DNA from: Nocardioides marmotae
Lineage (GTDB): Bacteria > Actinomycetota > Actinomycetes > Propionibacteriales > Nocardioidaceae
Reading direction: 5' to 3'
DNA: 64,000 nt
NCBI RefSeq assembly: GCF_013177455.1
Contig: NZ_CP053660.1
Span: 2,852,001 to 2,916,000 of the forward strand
The notes below the pieces were generated by a model that saw only the letters and a program-made list of their open reading frames with translations, ran no database searches and had not been told where the DNA came from. Made by a program: the position numbers and the translations under genes. Positions 1-8,489 of the stretch are shown one piece after another. Numbering within the stretch: the stretch's first letter is position 1; each line of letters opens with the position of its first letter.

Positions 1-1
1 C

Positions 2-229
2 GAGGGGCCGCTCAACGTGTTCCTCGCCGACCAGGGCGTGCACCGGGTCGACGACGTGCCGGTGCTCGACTCGCTCGGCACGTGCGTGCGGGTCGCGGAG
101 CTGCGCGCGGCCCAGCACGCCGCGACCGGGCTGCACCCGACCCGCGTCGGGTTCCACTCCTCCCGGCCCGCGCGCGAGGTCGTCGACGCGGCCCGCGCGT
201 TCTACGGGCTGCCGGAGGCGCTCGGGTGA
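2..229 (+). CDS. Asp/Glu/hydantoin racemase-family protein, C-terminal part (5' end outside window)
   Basis: Open from the window edge to a TGA at 227-229, giving about 75 C-terminal residues. The stretch VPVLDSLGTCVRVAEL resembles the C-terminal 'VPVID..AAAVKLAE' segment of Asp/Glu/hydantoin racemases and related isomerases, which use paired cysteines in two half-domains; neither catalytic cysteine can be assessed here because the N-terminal part is missing. The stop overlaps the GTG of the next gene, so the two are probably co-transcribed and translationally coupled with the FAD oxidoreductase. The family call rests on a short segment and the substrate is unknown. Confidence 0.45.
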   Translation, partial: EGPLNVFLADQGVHRVDDVPVLDSLGTCVRVAELRAAQHAATGLHPTRVGFHSSRPAREVVDAARAFYGLPEALG

Positions 230-1590
230 GCGCCGCCGGGCCGGCCTCGTTCGCGTTCGATCCGGCCGCGTGGGACCTCGAGGTCGACGTGGCCGTCGCC
301 GGCGGCGGGGCCTGCGGGGTGATGACCGCCTTGCGCGCCGCCCGCGACCCCGACCTGGTCGTCGCGGTCTTCGAGCGGTCGGTGCGGGAGGGGTGCAACG
401 CCGCCATCTCCAGCGGCAGTCTTGCCGCTGGAGGGACCCGGTTCCAGCGTGAAGCCGGCATCGAGGACTCCCCCGCCCGGCACGCCGCCGACATCCTCGC
501 GGCCAGCGGCGACGAGGAGTGGGCGCCGGTGGTGCGGGCGCTGTGCGACGTGGCGCCGCTGCTGGTCGAGTGGCTCGCCGACGAGCTCGGCTACCCGGTC
601 GAGATCGGCGCGGACATGCCGCGCGCGGGGATGTCGGTGCCGCGGCTGCACACCGACGTCGGCCGGCTGGGCGGCGGCCGGCTCATGGCGCACCTGCGGG
701 CCGCGCTCGCCGACCTGCCGAACGTCGCCTTCGTCGACGAGGCCCCGGTCGTCGAGCTCGTGGTCGAGGACGGCGCGGTCACCGGCCTCGTCGTGGAGCA
801 GAACGGTGAGCGCCAGCGCGTCCGCGCCGGCTCGGTCGTGCTGGCCACCGACGGGTTCGCCGCCGCGCCGGCCCTGATGGCCGAGCACTGCGCCGACCTC
901 GGCACCCCCTTCTACGGCGGCGTCTCCAGCGCGACCGGCTCGGCGCTGCCGTGGCTGGCCTCCCTCGGCGCGACCTTCCGCAACATGGGCGCCTGCCTGC
1001 GCAGCGGCCTGGTCGTCGTCGACCACGGGACGCGGGTCTCCCCCGCGCTGCCCTTCAACGGCGCGGTGCTCCTCGACGCCGAGGGCCGCCGGTTCGTCGA
1101 CGAGGAGGCCCACGGGTACTCCTCGATGGCCGGCGTCCTGCGCGACCAGCCCGGCGAGCGGGCCGCGATGGTGTGGGACGCCGAGGCGATGGACGCCACC
1201 CGGCATTCGGAGATGATGCGCGACAGCCTGGCCGCCGGCGCGATCCGCGACCTCCCCGACCTGCCCGCCCTCGCCGCCGCCCTCGGGGTCGCCCCCGACG
1301 CCGCGGCCGCCGCCCTCGAGCCGCTCCCCGGCCGCCGGGCCCTCGCCGCGCCGTACCACCTCGCGTGGGTCACTCACGGCGTCCTCGCCACCCAGGGCGG
1401 CGCCGTCGTCGACACCACCGGCCGCGTCCTCGGCCCCGCCGGCTCCCCCGTCCCCGGCCTGTACGCCGGCGGCGGCACCGCCTGCGGGCTCGCCGGCCCG
1501 TCGTCCTCGGGCTACTCCTCCGGCAACGGCCTGCTCTCGGCCTTCGGCTTCGGCTGGATCATCGGCGACCACCTCGCCGCGCGCGGCTGA
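226..1590 (+). CDS. FAD-binding oxidoreductase, fumarate reductase flavoprotein/3-ketosteroid dehydrogenase-like
   Basis: A 454-residue protein from a GTG at 226 that overlaps the preceding stop. An N-terminal dinucleotide-binding glycine cluster, GGGACG (residues 26-31), follows a hydrophobic beta strand. The C-terminal block with GLYAGGGTACG and GPSSSGYSSGNG is the FAD-contacting end typical of the fumarate reductase/succinate dehydrogenase flavoprotein family, which includes 3-ketosteroid delta-1-dehydrogenases. It probably oxidises or reduces a C-C bond next to a carbonyl or carboxylate. Its position at the head of an aromatic/3-oxoadipate cluster suggests a peripheral step feeding that route. 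The last codons and the stop are duplicated in a 33-bp tandem repeat just downstream. The substrate cannot be assigned. Confidence 0.8.
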   Translation: MSAAGPASFAFDPAAWDLEVDVAVAGGGACGVMTALRAARDPDLVVAVFERSVREGCNAAISSGSLAAGGTRFQREAGIEDSPARHAADILAASGDEEWAPVVRALCDVAPLLVEWLADELGYPVEIGADMPRAGMSVPRLHTDVGRLGGGRLMAHLRAALADLPNVAFVDEAPVVELVVEDGAVTGLVVEQNGERQRVRAGSVVLATDGFAAAPALMAEHCADLGTPFYGGVSSATGSALPWLASLGATFRNMGACLRSGLVVVDHGTRVSPALPFNGAVLLDAEGRRFVDEEAHGYSSMAGVLRDQPGERAAMVWDAEAMDATRHSEMMRDSLAAGAIRDLPDLPALAAALGVAPDAAAAALEPLPGRRALAAPYHLAWVTHGVLATQGGAVVDTTGRVLGPAGSPVPGLYAGGGTACGLAGPSSSGYSSGNGLLSAFGFGWIIGDHLAARG

Positions 1591-1646
1591 CCTGCGCGGG
1601 CCGGGCCGGGCCGGCGCGGCTGACCTGCGCGGGCCGGGCCGGCGCG
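1581..1646. repeat. 33-bp tandem duplication, two copies, across a stop codon
   Basis: Two adjacent copies of a GC-only-biased 33-bp unit (1581-1613 and 1614-1646). The first copy includes the last codons and TGA of the FAD oxidoreductase gene, so the unit looks like a recent local duplication of the gene end. Confidence 0.75.
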
Positions 1647-1659
1647 GCCGGGTCGCGCG

Positions 1660-1705
1660 GTCGTGTGCCCCACGACGCTGCCGAGCGCGACCTCAGGCAC
1701 ACGAC
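1660..1705. terminator. Inverted repeat between convergent genes
   Basis: Perfect 10-bp arms GTCGTGTGCC (1660-1669) and GGCACACGAC (1696-1705) with a 26-nt loop, between the converging FAD oxidoreductase and LysR genes. There is no U-tract, so a terminator role is inferred from position. The shape is similar to the larger palindromes at 22.0 and 34.7 kb. Confidence 0.4.
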
Positions 1706-1735
1706 CCCCGCTGCAGGGCGGGCCGGCGGAGGGGC

Positions 1736-2629
1736 TCAGCGGCCGTGCGGCTCGGCGGCGAGCCGCCGGACGATGTCGAGGGCGGCGCGCAGGTGCGGCT
1801 CGTCGCGGTCGGCCCGGTGTGCGGCGAGGAGGTCGACCCGGGTGGTCGGGCGGGTCAGCGGGACGTAGACCACCCCGCTGAGCGGGAGCGCCTGCACCGG
1901 CTCCGGCACGACCGCCACCCCCAGGCCGCCGGCCACCAGGGTCGAGGTCTCCCCCACCTCGTGGCGCACGGTCGGCTCGAAGCCGGCGTCGCGGCACAGG
2001 CCGCGCACGACGTCGTACATCGCCGAGCGCCGGTCGGAGGCGTGCACGATGAGGTCGACACCGGCGAGGTCGGCGACCCGCAGCCGGCGCCGGGCGGCCA
2101 GCGGGTGGTCCTCGGGCACGGCGACGACGAGCCGGTCGCGCCGCAGCGGGGTGGCCACCAGGCTGCCGTCGGTGACCGGCGGCCGGAGCAGGGCGAGGTC
2201 GATCGCGCCCTCGCGCAGCGCCTCGACCTGCGGCGCGGCGAGCATCTCGCCGCGGAAGGAGACGTCGACCCCGGGCAGGTCCTCGCTCAGCCGCCGGGCC
2301 AGCGCCGGGAGCAGGCTGTAGGTCACCGACCCGACGCACCCGATCGTCAGGTGGCCGACCACGCCGGCAGCCGCCCGCCGGGCCTCGTGGGCGGCGTCGT
2401 CGACGGCGGCGAGGATCGCCCGGGCGCGCTGGAGGTACGCCGCGCCCGCCGGCGTCAGGTCGACCCGGCGGGTGGTGCGGACGAGCAGCTCGACGCCGAG
2501 CTCGGCCTCCAGGCGACGTACCTGTTGGGACAGCGGCGGCTGCGCGATGTGCAGCCGCTCGGCGGCCCGGCCGAAGTGCTTCTCCTCCGCGACCGCGACG
2601 AACGACCGGAGCTGGCGCAGCGAATCCAT
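1736..2629 (-). CDS. LysR-family transcriptional regulator
   Basis: About 297 residues with an N-terminal winged helix-turn-helix (roughly residues 1-60, including FGRAAERLHIAQPPLSQQV) and a LysR substrate-binding domain after it. It is divergent from pcaF, the usual arrangement for LysR activators of 3-oxoadipate or catechol operons (CatR/PcaQ/BenM style), so it is the likely regulator of pcaFIJ with a pathway intermediate as inducer. I chose the ATG at 2629 (MDSLRQLRSF) because LysR proteins usually begin there; an in-frame ATG at 2641 adds four residues and overlaps the candidate operator. No strong ribosome binding site separates the two starts. Confidence 0.88.
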   Translation of the reverse strand: MDSLRQLRSFVAVAEEKHFGRAAERLHIAQPPLSQQVRRLEAELGVELLVRTTRRVDLTPAGAAYLQRARAILAAVDDAAHEARRAAAGVVGHLTIGCVGSVTYSLLPALARRLSEDLPGVDVSFRGEMLAAPQVEALREGAIDLALLRPPVTDGSLVATPLRRDRLVVAVPEDHPLAARRRLRVADLAGVDLIVHASDRRSAMYDVVRGLCRDAGFEPTVRHEVGETSTLVAGGLGVAVVPEPVQALPLSGVVYVPLTRPTTRVDLLAAHRADRDEPHLRAALDIVRRLAAEPHGR

Positions 2630-2657
2630 ATCGCGCAACATATCAATGGTGCGCGAT
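2630..2657. promoter_or_regulatory. Candidate LysR operator, imperfect palindrome
   Basis: Arms ATCGCGCAAC (2630-2639) and GGTGCGCGAT (2648-2657) are inverted copies with one mismatch and an 8-bp AT-rich centre. It lies between the divergent lysR and pcaF genes, abutting the preferred lysR start. ATC-n-GAT dyads of this size are usual LysR recognition sites. Confidence 0.5.
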
Positions 2658-2700
2658 TCTGATACTTCACAATCATGGCGGCCGGACCTACGGTCGGCCC

Positions 2701-3885
2701 ATGAGCTCCTACGTCTACGCCGCCGTGCGCACGCCGTTCGGCAAGTACGCCGGCGGGCTGTCCGCGGTCCGACCCGACGACCTCGCGGCCGCCACGATCC
2801 GGGCGCTGCTCGCGCGCACCCCCGGCCTCGACCCCGCCCGGATCGGCGACGTCGTCTGGGGCAACGCCAACGGCGCCGGCGAGGAGAACCGCAACGTCGG
2901 CCGGATGGCCGCCCTGCTGGCCGGCCTCCCCGTCAGCGTGCCCGGCACCACCGTCAACCGCCTCTGCGGCTCCAGCCTCGACGCGGTGATGATCGGCTCC
3001 CGCACGATCGAGACCGGCGACGCCGACCTCGTGCTCACCGGCGGCGTGGAGTCGATGTCGCGGGCGCCGTGGGTGCTCCCCAAGCCCGCCAAGGGCTTCC
3101 CGGCCGGCGACACCGCCGCGGTCTCCACGACCCTCGGCTGGCGACTGGTCAACCCCGCCATGCCGCAGGAGTGGACCGTCTCCCTCGGCGAGGCCAACGA
3201 GCAGCTCCAGGCCAAGCACGGGATCAGCCGCGAGCGGCAGGACGCGTTCGCCGCGCGCTCGCACCGGCTGGCCCACCAGGCATGGGAGGACGGCTTCTAC
3301 GACGACCTGGTCGCCCCGGTCGAGGGCGCCGACCTCACCCGTGACGAGGGCATCCGTCCGGACTCCTCGGCCGAGAAGCTCGCCGGTCTCAAGCCGGCCT
3401 TCCGCAAGGACGGCACGATCACCCCGGGCAACGCCTCCCCGCTGAGCGACGGCGCCTCCGCGGTGCTGCTCGGCTCCGCCGCGGCCGCCGAGCTCACCGG
3501 GACCGACCCGCTCGCGCGGGTCGCCGGGCGGGCGGCGTACGCGCTGGAGCCGCAGGCGTTCGGCTACGCCCCCGTCGAGGCCGCGAACCGTGCGCTCGCC
3601 CGGGCCGGCATCGGCTGGGACCAGGTCGGGGCGGTGGAGCTCAACGAGGCCTTCGCGGTGCAGTCGCTGGCGTGCGTCGACGCCTGGGGCATCGACCCGG
3701 AGATCGTCAACACCCGCGGCGGCGCGATCGCGCTCGGCCACCCGCTCGGCGCCTCCGGCGGCCGGGTCGTCGGGACGCTGGCGAAGGTGCTCCGCGAGCG
3801 CGGGCAGCGCTGGGGCGTCGCCGCCATCTGCATCGGCGTCGGCCAGGGCCTGGCCGTCGTCCTGGAGAACGAGGAGGCCTCCTGA
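2701..3885 (+). CDS. pcaF: 3-oxoadipyl-CoA thiolase (acetyl-CoA acyltransferase)
   Basis: A 394-residue thiolase, the normal family length. The acylated nucleophile is Cys89 in NRLCGSS; the C-terminal catalytic His347 is in GHPLGASGG and Cys377 in CIGVGQG. PcaF cleaves 3-oxoadipyl-CoA with CoA to succinyl-CoA and acetyl-CoA. The N-terminal sequence with AAVRTPFGKYAGGL is typical of PcaF-type thiolases. The adjacent CoA-transferase pair, which starts inside its stop codon, makes the 3-oxoadipate assignment firm compared with a generic beta-oxidation thiolase. Probably under the divergent LysR protein. Confidence 0.9.
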   Translation: MSSYVYAAVRTPFGKYAGGLSAVRPDDLAAATIRALLARTPGLDPARIGDVVWGNANGAGEENRNVGRMAALLAGLPVSVPGTTVNRLCGSSLDAVMIGSRTIETGDADLVLTGGVESMSRAPWVLPKPAKGFPAGDTAAVSTTLGWRLVNPAMPQEWTVSLGEANEQLQAKHGISRERQDAFAARSHRLAHQAWEDGFYDDLVAPVEGADLTRDEGIRPDSSAEKLAGLKPAFRKDGTITPGNASPLSDGASAVLLGSAAAAELTGTDPLARVAGRAAYALEPQAFGYAPVEAANRALARAGIGWDQVGAVELNEAFAVQSLACVDAWGIDPEIVNTRGGAIALGHPLGASGGRVVGTLAKVLRERGQRWGVAAICIGVGQGLAVVLENEEAS

Positions 3886-4580
3886 TGGGCCGCACCACCC
3901 TGCACGACAGCGTCGACGAGGCGGTCGCCGGGATCGAGGACGGCTCGACGGTCCTGGTCGGCGGATTCGGCCTCGCCGGCATGCCCTTCGACCTCATCGA
4001 CGCCCTCATCCGCCAGGGCGCCACCGACCTGACGGTGGTCGCCAACAACGCCGGCAACGGCGAGGTCGGCCTCGCCGCGCTGCTCAAGGCCGGGCGGGTC
4101 CGCCGGATCCTGTGCTCCTTCCCGCGGCAGGTCGACTCCTACGTCTTCGACGACCTCTACCGCTCCGGCCGCATCGAGCTCGAGGTCGTCCCGCAGGGCA
4201 ACCTCGCCGAGCGGATGCGCGCCGCGGGCGCCGGGATCGGGGCGTTCTTCAGCCCCACCGCCGCCGGCACCGCGCTCGCCGAGGGCAAGGAGACCCGGGT
4301 GATCGACGGGCGCGAGCACGTCCTCGAGCACCCCATCCGTGGCGACTACGCCCTCATCGCCGCCCACCGGGCCGACCGGCGCGGCAACCTCGTCTACCGC
4401 AAGACCGCCCGCAACTTCGGGCCGGTCATGGCCACCGCCGCGACCACGACGATCGCGCAGGTCACCGAGGTCGTCGACACCGGCACGCTCGACCCCGAGG
4501 CCGTGGTCACCCCGTCCATCTACGTCGACCGCGTCGTCGCCGTCGAGCCGCAGCACCACACCGTGCAGGGAGCCCGCTGA
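3885..4580 (+). CDS. pcaI: 3-oxoadipate CoA-transferase subunit A
   Basis: 231 residues from an ATG whose A is the last base of the pcaF stop (TGATG). The glycine-rich start VLVGGFGLAGMPFDLIDAL is the CoA-transferase family I subunit A fold. With subunit B it moves CoA from succinyl-CoA to 3-oxoadipate. The order thiolase, A, B with 1-base overlaps shows a translationally coupled operon. A generic succinyl-CoA:3-ketoacid transferase (ScoA) is the alternative; the hydroxyquinol genes in the same island favour 3-oxoadipate. Confidence 0.87.
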   Translation: MGRTTLHDSVDEAVAGIEDGSTVLVGGFGLAGMPFDLIDALIRQGATDLTVVANNAGNGEVGLAALLKAGRVRRILCSFPRQVDSYVFDDLYRSGRIELEVVPQGNLAERMRAAGAGIGAFFSPTAAGTALAEGKETRVIDGREHVLEHPIRGDYALIAAHRADRRGNLVYRKTARNFGPVMATAATTTIAQVTEVVDTGTLDPEAVVTPSIYVDRVVAVEPQHHTVQGAR

Positions 4581-5242
4581 TGCCACCGACCTCCGCCGCC
4601 GAGCGGCTGCGCACCGCCGACCTGGCCAAGGTGATCGCCGCCGACATCCCCGTCGGTTCCTACGTCAACCTCGGCATCGGCCAGCCCACGACGATCGCCG
4701 ACCACCTCACCGATGAGCAGGACGTCGTCCTCCACACCGAGAACGGCATGCTCGGCATGGGCCCCGCCGCCGCCCCCGACCAGGTCGACGCCGACCTCAC
4801 CAACGCCGGCAAGGTCCCGGTCACCGAGCTGCCCGGCGCCGCCTACTTCCACCACGCCGACTCCTTCGCGATGATGCGCGGCGGCCACCTCGACGTCTGC
4901 GTGCTCGGCGCCTACCAGGTCGCCGCCACCGGCGACCTGGCCAACTGGCACACCGGCCGGCCCGAGGACATCCCCGCCGTCGGCGGCGCCATGGACCTCG
5001 CCATCGGCGCCCGGTCGGTGTGGGTGATGATGACGCTCTTCGGCCGCGACGGCAGCCCCAAGCTGGTCCCCGCGTGCAGCTACCCGCTGACCGGCGTCGC
5101 CTGCGTCAGCCGGGTCTACACCGACCACGGCGTCTTCGAGGTCGGCGACCCGAGCGGCGAGGTCGGCGTGCTGGCGACGTACGGCATGTCGTTCGCCGAC
5201 CTGCAGGAGCGGCTCGACGTGGTGCTCGTCGACCGGACCTGA
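4580..5242 (+). CDS. pcaJ: 3-oxoadipate CoA-transferase subunit B
   Basis: 220 residues; the ATG shares one base with the pcaI stop. The catalytic glutamate that forms the glutamyl-CoA thioester is Glu54 in the motif HTENGMLGMGP. It completes the heteromeric transferase with PcaI. The product, 3-oxoadipyl-CoA, is the substrate of the thiolase encoded two genes upstream. A gap of about 180 bp follows before the next gene, so the operon probably ends here. Confidence 0.87.
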   Translation: MPPTSAAERLRTADLAKVIAADIPVGSYVNLGIGQPTTIADHLTDEQDVVLHTENGMLGMGPAAAPDQVDADLTNAGKVPVTELPGAAYFHHADSFAMMRGGHLDVCVLGAYQVAATGDLANWHTGRPEDIPAVGGAMDLAIGARSVWVMMTLFGRDGSPKLVPACSYPLTGVACVSRVYTDHGVFEVGDPSGEVGVLATYGMSFADLQERLDVVLVDRT

Positions 5243-5425
5243 CCGTCCCGGGCTCGGGCTCGGGCTCGGCCGGGCGTCGGGGTCGCGTCAACGGTGGGGC
5301 CCGTGGGGCCGGTGAGACGCACGCGACGAACGGCCGACGAAGAAGCCCGGCCACGCGAGAACACGTTGCAGTTTCTTCGTGACTCGGCTCACATTCGGGC
5401 CGGATCCTGGCTAGCGTGCCCAGGC

Positions 5426-7045
5426 ATGAAGTTCAACCTGGCCTCCGTGTTCGAGACCGTCGCCGACGCCGTGCCCGAGCGGGTCGCCCTCACCTACGAG
5501 GGTCGCGACCTGACGTACGCCGAGTTCGACCGCGAGGCCACCCAGGTCGGCCACCTCTTCGCGGCGCACGGCGTCGCGCCGGGTGAGCACGTGGCGATCT
5601 TCCTCAAGAACTGCGTCGAGCACGTCACCTCGATGGTCGGCCTGCTCAAGATCCGCGCGGTGCCGATCAACGTGAACTACCGCTACACCGCCGCGGAGCT
5701 GGAGTACCTCTTCACCAACTCCGACAGCGTCGCCGTCGTCGTCGAGGAGCCCGCCCACCAGCAGGTGCTCGCCTCGATCCTCGACCGCCTCCCCGCGCTC
5801 CGCACCGTGTACGTCGTCGGGCAGCCCGACGCGGCGCTCGTGTCCGCGGCCGGCGAGCGCGGCGTGGCGCTGGTCGACTTCGCGGGCTGGCGCGACCAGC
5901 CGGCCGAGCGGGACTTCGCCGAGCGCACCGGGGACGAGCACTACATCCTCTACACCGGCGGCACCACGGGCTACCCGAAGGGCGTCGTCTGGACCCACGA
6001 CGACCTCTTCCACAAGCCGCTCTCGGGCGGCAACCCCTACGGCGACGCCCACCCCGACCTCGCGGCCGTCGCGGCGGCGGCCCAGGCGATGCCGCCGATC
6101 TCGTTCCTCATCGCGGCCCCGCTGATGCACGGCGCGGCGTCGTACGCGATGTTCTTCTACTTCATCTTCGGCGGCCGGCTGGTCATGCTCCGCGACTTCG
6201 ACCCGGCGAAGATCGTCGACGGCATCGCCCACGACGGGCTGCAGAGCCTGCTCATCGTGGGCGATGCGATGGGCATGCCGCTGGCCGATGAGATGGAGCG
6301 CCGCCAGGACGAGGTCGACTACTCCGCGCTGTTCATGATCACCTCCGGCGGGGCGATCTGGTCCCAGGCGTGCCGCGACCGGTTCAAGGCGCTCGCGCCC
6401 GGCGCGATGCAGCGCGACAACTTCGGCGCCTCGGAGTCGGGCAACGACGGCGAGATCACGCTCGACGAGGGAGGCAACCTGCGGGTGCCGGCCACCGACA
6501 AGATGCTCGTCGTCGACGACACGCTCGCCGAGGTGCCCGCCGGGCCCGAGAACGTCGGCCTCATCGCCCGCCTCGGCCCGGTCCCCCAGGGCTACTACAA
6601 GGACGAGGAGAAGACCGCCCGCACGTTCCGCACGCTGCCCGACGGGCGGCGCTGCTCGGTGCTGGGCGACATGGGCTACCGCGACCACGACGGCTCGATC
6701 GTCTTCCTCGGCCGCGGCTCCCAGTGCATCAACACCGGCGGGGAGAAGGTCTACGTCGAGGAGGTCGAGAACGTCCTGCACGGCCACCCCGACATCGCCG
6801 ACGTCCTCGTCGTCGCCGTCCCCGACGAGCGGCTCGGCGAGCGGGTCGCCGCCGTGGTCTCCGCCCGGGAGGGCCGCGAGCCGCAGCTCGAGGACGTCCA
6901 GCGCCACGCCCGCGAGTCGCTGGCCGGCTACAAGGTCCCCCGCGACCTGGTCGTCGTCCCCGAGGTCAAGCGCACCCCGGCCGGCAAGGCCGACTACCGC
7001 TGGGCCAAGGCGGTCGCGCGCGAGCAGGCCCCCACCCCGGCCTGA
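5426..7045 (+). CDS. FadD19-like acyl-CoA synthetase
   Basis: 539-residue adenylate-forming ligase. The P-loop-like motif YTGGTTGYPKG starts near residue 176, and the C-terminal part has GDMGYRDHDG, GGEKVYVEEVE and the catalytic-lysine region ending in TPAGKADYRWAK. The overall pattern is that of mycobacterial FadD19, which activates the side chains of sterol acids. It converts a carboxylic acid to its CoA thioester with ATP. The ATG at 5426 follows a 180-bp intergenic gap, so it has its own promoter or is read from the pca operon. In this island it may activate an aromatic or alicyclic acid before the ring steps; the substrate is not shown by sequence. Confidence 0.82.
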   Translation: MKFNLASVFETVADAVPERVALTYEGRDLTYAEFDREATQVGHLFAAHGVAPGEHVAIFLKNCVEHVTSMVGLLKIRAVPINVNYRYTAAELEYLFTNSDSVAVVVEEPAHQQVLASILDRLPALRTVYVVGQPDAALVSAAGERGVALVDFAGWRDQPAERDFAERTGDEHYILYTGGTTGYPKGVVWTHDDLFHKPLSGGNPYGDAHPDLAAVAAAAQAMPPISFLIAAPLMHGAASYAMFFYFIFGGRLVMLRDFDPAKIVDGIAHDGLQSLLIVGDAMGMPLADEMERRQDEVDYSALFMITSGGAIWSQACRDRFKALAPGAMQRDNFGASESGNDGEITLDEGGNLRVPATDKMLVVDDTLAEVPAGPENVGLIARLGPVPQGYYKDEEKTARTFRTLPDGRRCSVLGDMGYRDHDGSIVFLGRGSQCINTGGEKVYVEEVENVLHGHPDIADVLVVAVPDERLGERVAAVVSAREGREPQLEDVQRHARESLAGYKVPRDLVVVPEVKRTPAGKADYRWAKAVAREQAPTPA

Positions 7046-7073
7046 CCCTCCCTTCCTCCCCGCCGGGGCGGGA

Positions 7074-7100
7074 TGCGCCCATCGGCCATGGCTTCGGCTT
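7074..7100 (+). promoter_or_regulatory. 27-bp shared motif upstream of transporter operon (candidate AraC-protein site)
   Basis: Matches 12901-12927 at 23 of 27 positions (shared blocks TGCGCC, ATCGGCCA, GCTTC, GCTT). It sits 115 bp upstream of the substrate-binding protein ATG; its twin sits 97 bp upstream of the aromatic hydroxylase. The AraC-family gene ends the transporter operon and directly precedes the hydroxylase. Confidence 0.5.
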
Positions 7101-7214
7101 TCGGACGACGGCACCGACAACTGGTGACGGCGCTCACACCGGCTCGGCACGCTCCCTCGTGGGGGGCGAGGCACGCCCCGAGGCCGCGACCGCGGCCGGT
7201 GTCGAGGAGGCAGC

Positions 7215-8489
7215 ATGAGGACTCACGTGTCGATCGTGGCCGGGGCGGCCGCGCTGGCCCTGCTGACGGCGGGATGCTCGAGCGACGGGGTCGGCGGGGG
7301 CGAGTCGGCGGGCGACGCCCAGACCCTGCGGATCGGGTTCGTCTCGACCGAGACCGGGTCGCTCGCGCCGTTCGGCGAGGCGAACGCGTTCGTGGTGGAC
7401 CAGATGGAGGACTACTTCGCCGAGAACCCGATCGAGGTCGACGGCGAGGAGGTCGACGTCGAGATCGTGGTCAAGGACGCCCAGAGCGACTCCACCCGCG
7501 CCGGTGAGGTCACCGCCGACCTGATCAACGGCGACGAGGTCGACGTGGTCATCTCCTCGGGCACCCCCGACGTGGCCAACCCGGTCTCCGAGCAGTGCGA
7601 GGCCAACTCGGTCCCCTGCATCACCACCGTGGCGCCCTGGCAGCCGTTCGCGATCCGCGGCGGCGACGAGCCGGCCGACCTCCAGTACAGCCACCACTTC
7701 TTCTGGGGCCTCGAGGACGTCGCGGCCGTCTACTCCGACATCTGGAGCCAGGTCGAGACCAACGGCCAGGCCGGCGGGCTGTTCCCCAACGACCCCGACG
7801 GCCAGGCGTGGAGCGCCAACTTCCCGGCGCTGACCGCCGACACCGGCGTCACCATCGAGAACCCCGGCCTCTACACGAACGGCACCAAGGACTTCTCCGC
7901 CCAGCTCTCCGCCTTCAAGGGCAAGGACATCCTGCTCGGCGTGCCGATCCCGCCGGACTTCACGACGTTCTGGAAGCAGGCCAAGCAGCAGGGCTACCGC
8001 CCCAAGGTCGCCACCATCGGCAAGGCGCTGCTCTTCCCCTCGGCCGTCGAGGCGCTCGGCGACATCGCCGACGGCCTCGGCACCGAGGTCTGGTGGACCC
8101 CGACCGCGCCGTTCGAGAGCTCGCTGACCGGGCAGTCGGCCCAGGAGCTCGCGGACGCGTTCGAGGAGGGCACCGGCCAGCAGTGGACCCAGCCGCTCGG
8201 CTTCGCCCACGCGCTCTTCGAGGTCGCGGCGGCCGCCGTGCAGAAGGCCGGCTCGACCGACGCCGAGGCCATCGACGAGGCGCTCGACGGCCTGTCGGTC
8301 GAGACCGTCGTCGGGCCCGTGGCCTGGGGTGCGGACGACTCGGTGCCGCCGTACATCGCCAAGACCCCGCTCACCGGCGGCCAGTGGCGCGCCGTCGAGG
8401 GCGGCGAGCACCCCTTCGACCTCGTGGTCGTCTCCAACGCCCTCGCCCCCGAGATCCCGGCCGCCGGCAAGGTCGAGCCGCTCCCGTGA
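7215..8489 (+). CDS. ABC transporter substrate-binding lipoprotein (Liv/Peripla_BP_6 type)
   Basis: 424 residues with a lipoprotein signal peptide: hydrophobic core at residues 6-18 and lipobox LTAGC with the lipidated Cys21. The rest resembles the periplasmic-binding-protein type 1 fold of the branched-chain amino acid class (start LRIGFVSTETGSLAPFGE). It captures substrate outside the membrane for the permeases and ATPases that follow. An AGGAGG-type ribosome binding site lies 6 bases before the ATG. In actinobacteria and alpha/betaproteobacteria such systems also import aromatic or alicyclic acids; the catabolic neighbours support that reading over amino acid uptake. Confidence 0.85.
   Translation: MRTHVSIVAGAAALALLTAGCSSDGVGGGESAGDAQTLRIGFVSTETGSLAPFGEANAFVVDQMEDYFAENPIEVDGEEVDVEIVVKDAQSDSTRAGEVTADLINGDEVDVVISSGTPDVANPVSEQCEANSVPCITTVAPWQPFAIRGGDEPADLQYSHHFFWGLEDVAAVYSDIWSQVETNGQAGGLFPNDPDGQAWSANFPALTADTGVTIENPGLYTNGTKDFSAQLSAFKGKDILLGVPIPPDFTTFWKQAKQQGYRPKVATIGKALLFPSAVEALGDIADGLGTEVWWTPTAPFESSLTGQSAQELADAFEEGTGQQWTQPLGFAHALFEVAAAAVQKAGSTDAEAIDEALDGLSVETVVGPVAWGADDSVPPYIAKTPLTGGQWRAVEGGEHPFDLVVVSNALAPEIPAAGKVEPLP

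Noticed and set aside
7046..7214. A rho-independent terminator at the CCCCGCC/GGGGCGGG run after the acyl-CoA synthetase gene
   Set aside because: The stem is only about 6-7 bp with almost no loop and no U-tract; too weak to list as a feature.
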